Shown here: one piece after another, positions 45,023 to 48,356 of the stretch
Layout of the letters: every line of letters begins with the position of its first letter
How positions within the stretch are numbered: the stretch's first letter is position 1
NCBI GenBank assembly: GCA_022394755.1
Contig: JAGFCA010000121.1
Span: forward strand, 1 to 48,356
DNA from: Candidatus Poribacteria bacterium
GTDB lineage: Bacteria; Poribacteria; WGA-4E; WGA-3G
Direction of reading: 5' to 3'
Length of the DNA: 48,356 nt
Notes under the pieces: model-generated
What the model saw: only the letters and a program-made list of their open reading frames with translations
Databases searched by the model: none
What the model was told of the DNA's origin: nothing
Program-made: the position numbers and the translations under genes

Positions 45023-46840
45023 TTATCCCATTTCCTCAATGATTTGTTTTTGCTCATCGGTTAATTCAGTTACCGATTCGCGTCGTATCTCCATGTTCCC
45101 TTCGCTATTCTTATTTACGATAGTATTATATTTTCCTACGCCTTCTTCTTCTTTTTCAGGATAATCATCACGAGAATGAGCACCAATACTTGCACGTCTC
45201 TCAAGTGCAGCAAGTGCAATAGCCTCAGAAATCGTAAGTAGGCAATCAAGATCAAGAGCAGTATGCCACCCGGAATTGTATTCTCTATTTCCTATGGTAT
45301 GTACATTTAGGGATTTATCCCGTAACTGCTGAATTTCATCTAATGCTTGGGTTAAACTCTCTTGACTCCGTGCTATCCCGACTAATTCTTGCATTTTATC
45401 TTGAAGTTCTGCTTGAATATCATACGGATTTCCGCCGTCTTCAGGATTCTCAAAAGGTTTTAATACATTTTGAGCTATTGTGTTTATTGTACTCTCATCA
45501 AGTGGAATAGATGCATTTTCTTCTGCAAATTTGGAAGCGTATTCACCGGCACGTTTACCGAAAACAAGCAAATCAGATAGTGAGTTCCCACCCAGACGAT
45601 TTGCCCCATGAAGTCCAGCTGCACATTCACCAGCTGCGAATAAACCGGGTACACAGGTCATCTGTGTGTCAGCATCAACCCGTATACCACCCATAATATA
45701 ATGTGTCGTAGGACCAACTTCCATGGGTTCTTCAGTTATGTCAATATCCGCAAGTTCTTTAAATTGGTGATACATACTCGGTAGTTTTCGTCGAATATGT
45801 TCTTGTGCATTTGGTAATTTCTCTTTAATCCAAGCAATATCTAAGAAAACACCACCGTGTGGACTACCCCTGCCTTCTTGTACTTCTCTAACAATACATC
45901 GTGCGATATGGTCTCTTGTCAATAATTCAGGAGGTCTCCTTGCTTCACGATCACCTTGTGTATATTTCCAACCTTCCTCTGGGTTATCAGCAGTTTGATT
46001 TACATATAGATCAGGAATATCATCAAACATGAAGCGATTACCTTCGCTATTCTTCAGGATACCACCTTCACCTCTAACACCTTCAGTAACCAAAATTCCT
46101 CTAACACTTGGGGGCCAAACCATACCCGTCGGATGAAATTGTACGAATTCCATGTCAATGAGTTCCGCACCAGCATGATAAGCAAGTGAATGACCATCTC
46201 CAGTATATTCCCAACTATTACTTGTAATTTTATAAGCTTTTCCTACCCCACCAGTTGCCAATACGACAGCCTTTGCTGAGAATACTTTAAAACGTCCCTT
46301 TTCACGTTCATATCCGAATGCACCAGTAATTCTGTCATCTGTCTGAAGTAGTGATGTAACAGTATTTTCCATGTGTACTTCAATTCCTTGGTGTATACCA
46401 TGATCTTGAAGTGCACGAATCATTTCCAAACCTGTTCTATCTCCTACATGTGCCAGACGCGGATACTGATGTCCTCCGAAGTTTCTCTGTAAAATACTCC
46501 CTTCTTCAGTACGGTCAAAAAGAGCACCCCATGCTTCAAGTTCGCGTACACGGTCAGGTGATTCTTTGGCATGTAATTCTGCCATGCGTGGATTTGAGAG
46601 GTATTGTCCTCCTCTCATAGTATCAGCAAAATGTGCTTTCCAACTATCTCTTTCATCAACATTTGCTAATGCGGCGGCAACACCACCTTCAGCCATAACA
46701 GTGTGTGCTTTACCAAGTAGGGATTTACAGATCAATCCTACTTTTAAGTCGCCGTTTGCAGCTTCAATTGCAGCACGTAATCCTGCACCACCTGCACCGA
46801 TAATTAATACATCGTAATCAAAGGATTCAAAAGATGACAA
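45023..46840 (-). CDS. sdhA: Succinate dehydrogenase/fumarate reductase flavoprotein subunit
   Basis: SdhA oxidises succinate to fumarate with covalently bound FAD. The dinucleotide motif is VLIIGAGGAGLRAAIEAA, the FAD-linking His is in KAHTVMAEGG, and the active-site region includes HPTGMV, RGEGGIL, and GGIRVDADTQMTCVPGLFAAGECA. The length of 605 residues is normal. The start is TTG at 46840: a TAG stop is directly upstream in frame, no ATG lies near, and GAGGA precedes it by about eight bases. It lies between sdhC and sdhB and forms the respiratory complex II operon with them. Confidence 0.95.
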   Translation of the reverse strand: MSSFESFDYDVLIIGAGGAGLRAAIEAANGDLKVGLICKSLLGKAHTVMAEGGVAAALANVDERDSWKAHFADTMRGGQYLSNPRMAELHAKESPDRVRELEAWGALFDRTEEGSILQRNFGGHQYPRLAHVGDRTGLEMIRALQDHGIHQGIEVHMENTVTSLLQTDDRITGAFGYEREKGRFKVFSAKAVVLATGGVGKAYKITSNSWEYTGDGHSLAYHAGAELIDMEFVQFHPTGMVWPPSVRGILVTEGVRGEGGILKNSEGNRFMFDDIPDLYVNQTADNPEEGWKYTQGDREARRPPELLTRDHIARCIVREVQEGRGSPHGGVFLDIAWIKEKLPNAQEHIRRKLPSMYHQFKELADIDITEEPMEVGPTTHYIMGGIRVDADTQMTCVPGLFAAGECAAGLHGANRLGGNSLSDLLVFGKRAGEYASKFAEENASIPLDESTINTIAQNVLKPFENPEDGGNPYDIQAELQDKMQELVGIARSQESLTQALDEIQQLRDKSLNVHTIGNREYNSGWHTALDLDCLLTISEAIALAALERRASIGAHSRDDYPEKEEEGVGKYNTIVNKNSEGNMEIRRESVTELTDEQKQIIEEMG

Positions 46841-46906
46841 ACTATGATTTCCTCACTTTTCTATCAATTCTTTATTGTATTCCATGTTCTGTTGTAATTG
46901 TAATAT

Positions 46907-47719
46907 TTAGAATGTAATATAATCCTGCCAACCTGTGGTTGCCACTATCCGTACATATAAATCAGAAAGTCCTACCCAAGTTAGACTCATCCATGCCCAG
47001 AGCATGTGTTTACGATTAAGACAACTTACGCAGTTATAAATGTTCCGTCGTACAGGTGCTTTTGATAATAGATCCACAATACCACCTACAAGATGCCTTA
47101 ATGAATGACACCCAAAAGTGTACCCACCTAAGAGGATTACATTTCCACCTAATATGATAGATCCGATTCCTATACCGAAAGTCTTACCTCCGTTACCATC
47201 ATCAAACCATAATGCTTTCCAAAAATCATAGGCAAGTATACCGACAATTACTATTGCAACATATAAGAAATACCTATGTATATTCTGTATTATTAATGGG
47301 AATGAGTGTTCTCCACGATACCCTTTACGAGGTTCAGATACTGTACATGATGGAGGATCTGCCCAGAATGCCTTATAATATGCACCCCTATAGTAATAGC
47401 AAGTAAATCGAAAACCGAGTGGTGCCCACAGAATGAGTACTGCGGGAGTTATAAAGACAGGAATCCAAGATGGCATTTCCCCAAACCAACTATGTTCAAT
47501 ACTATGTGCTACATCTGTTAAGCCGAATAACAATGGAGAATAGAAAGGAGATAAATACGGTCCGTGAATGAAATGATTCCCCTCAAAAACTCGAAATGTA
47601 GCATAGATAATGAATAAACCCAATCCTGTTAGGACTGCAACAGGTTGTAGCCACCATGTATCTTGTCGTTGTGTTTGAAAAGGTCGATGTTCTGTTAATG
47701 TCAGTTCTGGATGAGCCAT
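46907..47719 (-). CDS. sdhC: Succinate dehydrogenase membrane anchor subunit, cytochrome b type
   Basis: This is a 270-residue membrane subunit with five or more hydrophobic helices (about residues 26-44, 86-102, 148-168, 180-203 and 240-258). It holds several histidines suited to haem binding, such as DVAHSIEHSWFGEMP, IHRYFLYVAI and GCHSLRHLVGG. It resembles the large single-chain anchors found beside non-proteobacterial SdhA, rather than separate SdhC and SdhD. Position at the head of sdhA-sdhB is the main support for its role. AAGGAAA precedes the ATG by eight bases. It passes electrons to quinone. Confidence 0.88.
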   Translation of the reverse strand: MAHPELTLTEHRPFQTQRQDTWWLQPVAVLTGLGLFIIYATFRVFEGNHFIHGPYLSPFYSPLLFGLTDVAHSIEHSWFGEMPSWIPVFITPAVLILWAPLGFRFTCYYYRGAYYKAFWADPPSCTVSEPRKGYRGEHSFPLIIQNIHRYFLYVAIVIVGILAYDFWKALWFDDGNGGKTFGIGIGSIILGGNVILLGGYTFGCHSLRHLVGGIVDLLSKAPVRRNIYNCVSCLNRKHMLWAWMSLTWVGLSDLYVRIVATTGWQDYITF

Positions 47720-47923
47720 TTGCGAATTTTCCTTAACTTAATATGGATATTGAAATATTCCTAAATTTATAATTAGTGTGAAGTGAATGTTCTATGATAT
47801 TTCAGTGAATTTATGAGAAATAACAACTGTGGTATATACAAGGATAGAATCAAGCCAATTTGTGATAATTCATTCTTATATTTTTTGTGTTTTATAGTAT
47901 CATACAATGCTATTTTTGTCAAA

Positions 47924-47948
47924 TTACACCATGATGGTGGGTGTGTAA
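47924..47948. repeat. TTACACC-type hairpin, copy C
   Basis: TTACAC and GTGTAA are outer arms. The inner part has CACCAT-G-ATGGTG, and a TTTTT run follows within a few bases. Arms and the following T-run match the hairpins at 1091-1132 and 316-354; the central ATGATGG is shared with the copy at 48288-48323. Confidence 0.55.
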
Positions 47949-48076
47949 ACTTTTTGTCACCTTACAACAGTGTATCAGAATATATCTACAACACTCTCTT
48001 GATTCATAGGCTTCAATATATGAATTATGCTCATTGTAGGAGAGATCTCCGAATCCTGACTCCTTGTATTTCCGCA

Positions 48077-48106
48077 AGCTCCAGAGGTGCGAAAGGTTTG
48101 TAGAAA
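48077..48106 (+). repeat. 30-bp dispersed-type repeat, unit 1
   Basis: The unit begins AGCTCCAGAGGTGCGAAAGG and ends TTTGTAGAAA. The second unit starts 51 bases later and differs at a single base (TTT versus TGT). I recall closely similar CTCCAGAGG repeats scattered through Poribacteria genomes; this is memory, not a search. Confidence 0.75.
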
Positions 48107-48127
48107 CACCAGACTAACCAAGATGTG

Positions 48128-48157
48128 AGCTCCAGAGGTGCGAAAGGTGTGTAGAAA
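48128..48157 (+). repeat. 30-bp dispersed-type repeat, unit 2
   Basis: The unit begins AGCTCCAGAGGTGCGAAAGG and ends TGTGTAGAAA, one base different from unit 1. A 21-base unique spacer separates the units. With only two units and no cas genes it is not a CRISPR array. Confidence 0.75.
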
Positions 48158-48287
48158 AAAACATCGACACAGAACACTAAGCCACGGTTCAGAAAAATAA
48201 CTCATTCACCAAAATACAAACTGAAAACTATAAACTGAAAACTAATTCAATCCGCGATTCTGATACAAGAAACAATTATAGTAACAA

Positions 48288-48323
48288 ATTATTTACACCC
48301 CATGATGGAGGGGTGTAAATAAT
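48288..48323. repeat. TTACACC-type hairpin, copy D
   Basis: A perfect 14-bp stem, ATTATTTACACCCC (48288-48301) and GGGGTGTAAATAAT (48310-48323), encloses the loop ATGATGGA. Further downstream a second CTACACC and CGAAAAGTTACG resemble copy B, so the element probably continues past the window end. Confidence 0.7.
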
Positions 48324-48356
48324 TCTACACCTTATATACGAAAAGTTACGAAATCG

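Larger units (their letters stand above)
47720..48356. other. Non-coding right end with hairpin and short repeats
   Basis: No supported gene is present. The stretch holds two TTACACC-type hairpins (47924-47948 and 48288-48323) and two copies of a 30-base repeat (48077-48106 and 48128-48157), listed separately. The sdh promoter should lie near 47730-47800, but I could not place it. Confidence 0.55.

Noticed and set aside
47813..48103. Reading frame of 96 residues in the right-end spacer
   Set aside because: It runs through hairpin copy C and into the 30-bp repeat, so its composition follows the repeats rather than a protein.
48077..48157. Possible CRISPR array
   Set aside because: There are only two units, the 21-base spacer is short, and no cas gene is present; the repeat also resembles a dispersed intergenic repeat.

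Overview
The window is AT-rich bacterial chromosome (about two thirds A+T by eye) with 37 protein-coding genes that I can support and one RNA gene (RNase P RNA). I see no tRNA, rRNA, prophage, insertion sequence or CRISPR array. A Kdo2-lipid A-type acyltransferase, a beta-barrel protein and lipoproteins point to a diderm. Tat-exported DUF1501 and DUF1552 proteins, a DUF1592-type cytochrome, three Gfo/Idh/MocA oxidoreductases, SMP-30, GH36-like and oligogalacturonate-lyase-like proteins, and a DUF6785-type membrane protein resemble the Planctomycetes/Poribacteria sphere. The short dispersed repeat near the right end reminds me of Candidatus Poribacteria. That placement is inference; it would need a rho/prfA/rnpB phylogeny.

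Layout. 1-1320 is non-coding and holds two diverged copies of a ~320-bp element with hairpins. 1321-1657 is rnpB. 1713-7833 is a co-directional cluster: DUF1592 cytochrome, HExxH lipoprotein, Tat-exported SMP-30 lactonase-like protein and Tat-exported DUF1552 protein, closed by a strong terminator. 7920-14622 holds an orphan hydantoinase B, a Gfo/Idh dehydrogenase, an aldo/keto reductase, a beta-barrel protein, small membrane and cupin proteins, and a lipid A acyltransferase. 14860-26945 holds a C-terminal processing protease, a DUF6785 permease-like protein next to an orphan ABC ATPase, an M28 peptidase, a PhoB-type regulator, an SDR, a DUF1501 protein and rsmD. 27554-36553 holds a GH36-like enzyme, a divergent uracil-DNA glycosylase, a CysQ-like phosphatase, sugar/polyol-type dehydrogenases, a TPR protein and a PL22-like propeller. 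36606-40425 on the minus strand is the classic translation/termination cluster rho-rpmE-prfA-prmC. 40995-47719 on the minus strand holds a TPR lipoprotein, a third Gfo/Idh protein and the sdhC-sdhA-sdhB operon. The right end is non-coding and carries hairpin repeats related to those at the left end.

How the genes work together. Most of the accessory part looks like periplasmic and cytoplasmic breakdown of carbohydrates and modified sugars (lactonase, GH36, PL22-like, Gfo/Idh, AKR, MDR, SDR) with aerobic respiration through succinate dehydrogenase. The c-type cytochrome/Tat cluster may belong to the same lifestyle.

Main discovery candidate. The beta-barrel gene beginning conventionally at 11816 is preceded, in the same frame, by a complete signal peptide (ATG at 11672). 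The two parts are separated only by two UGA codons spaced as a CxxC-like pair, and a hairpin sits right after the second UGA. This has the form of a UxxU (double selenocysteine) selenoprotein of the outer membrane.
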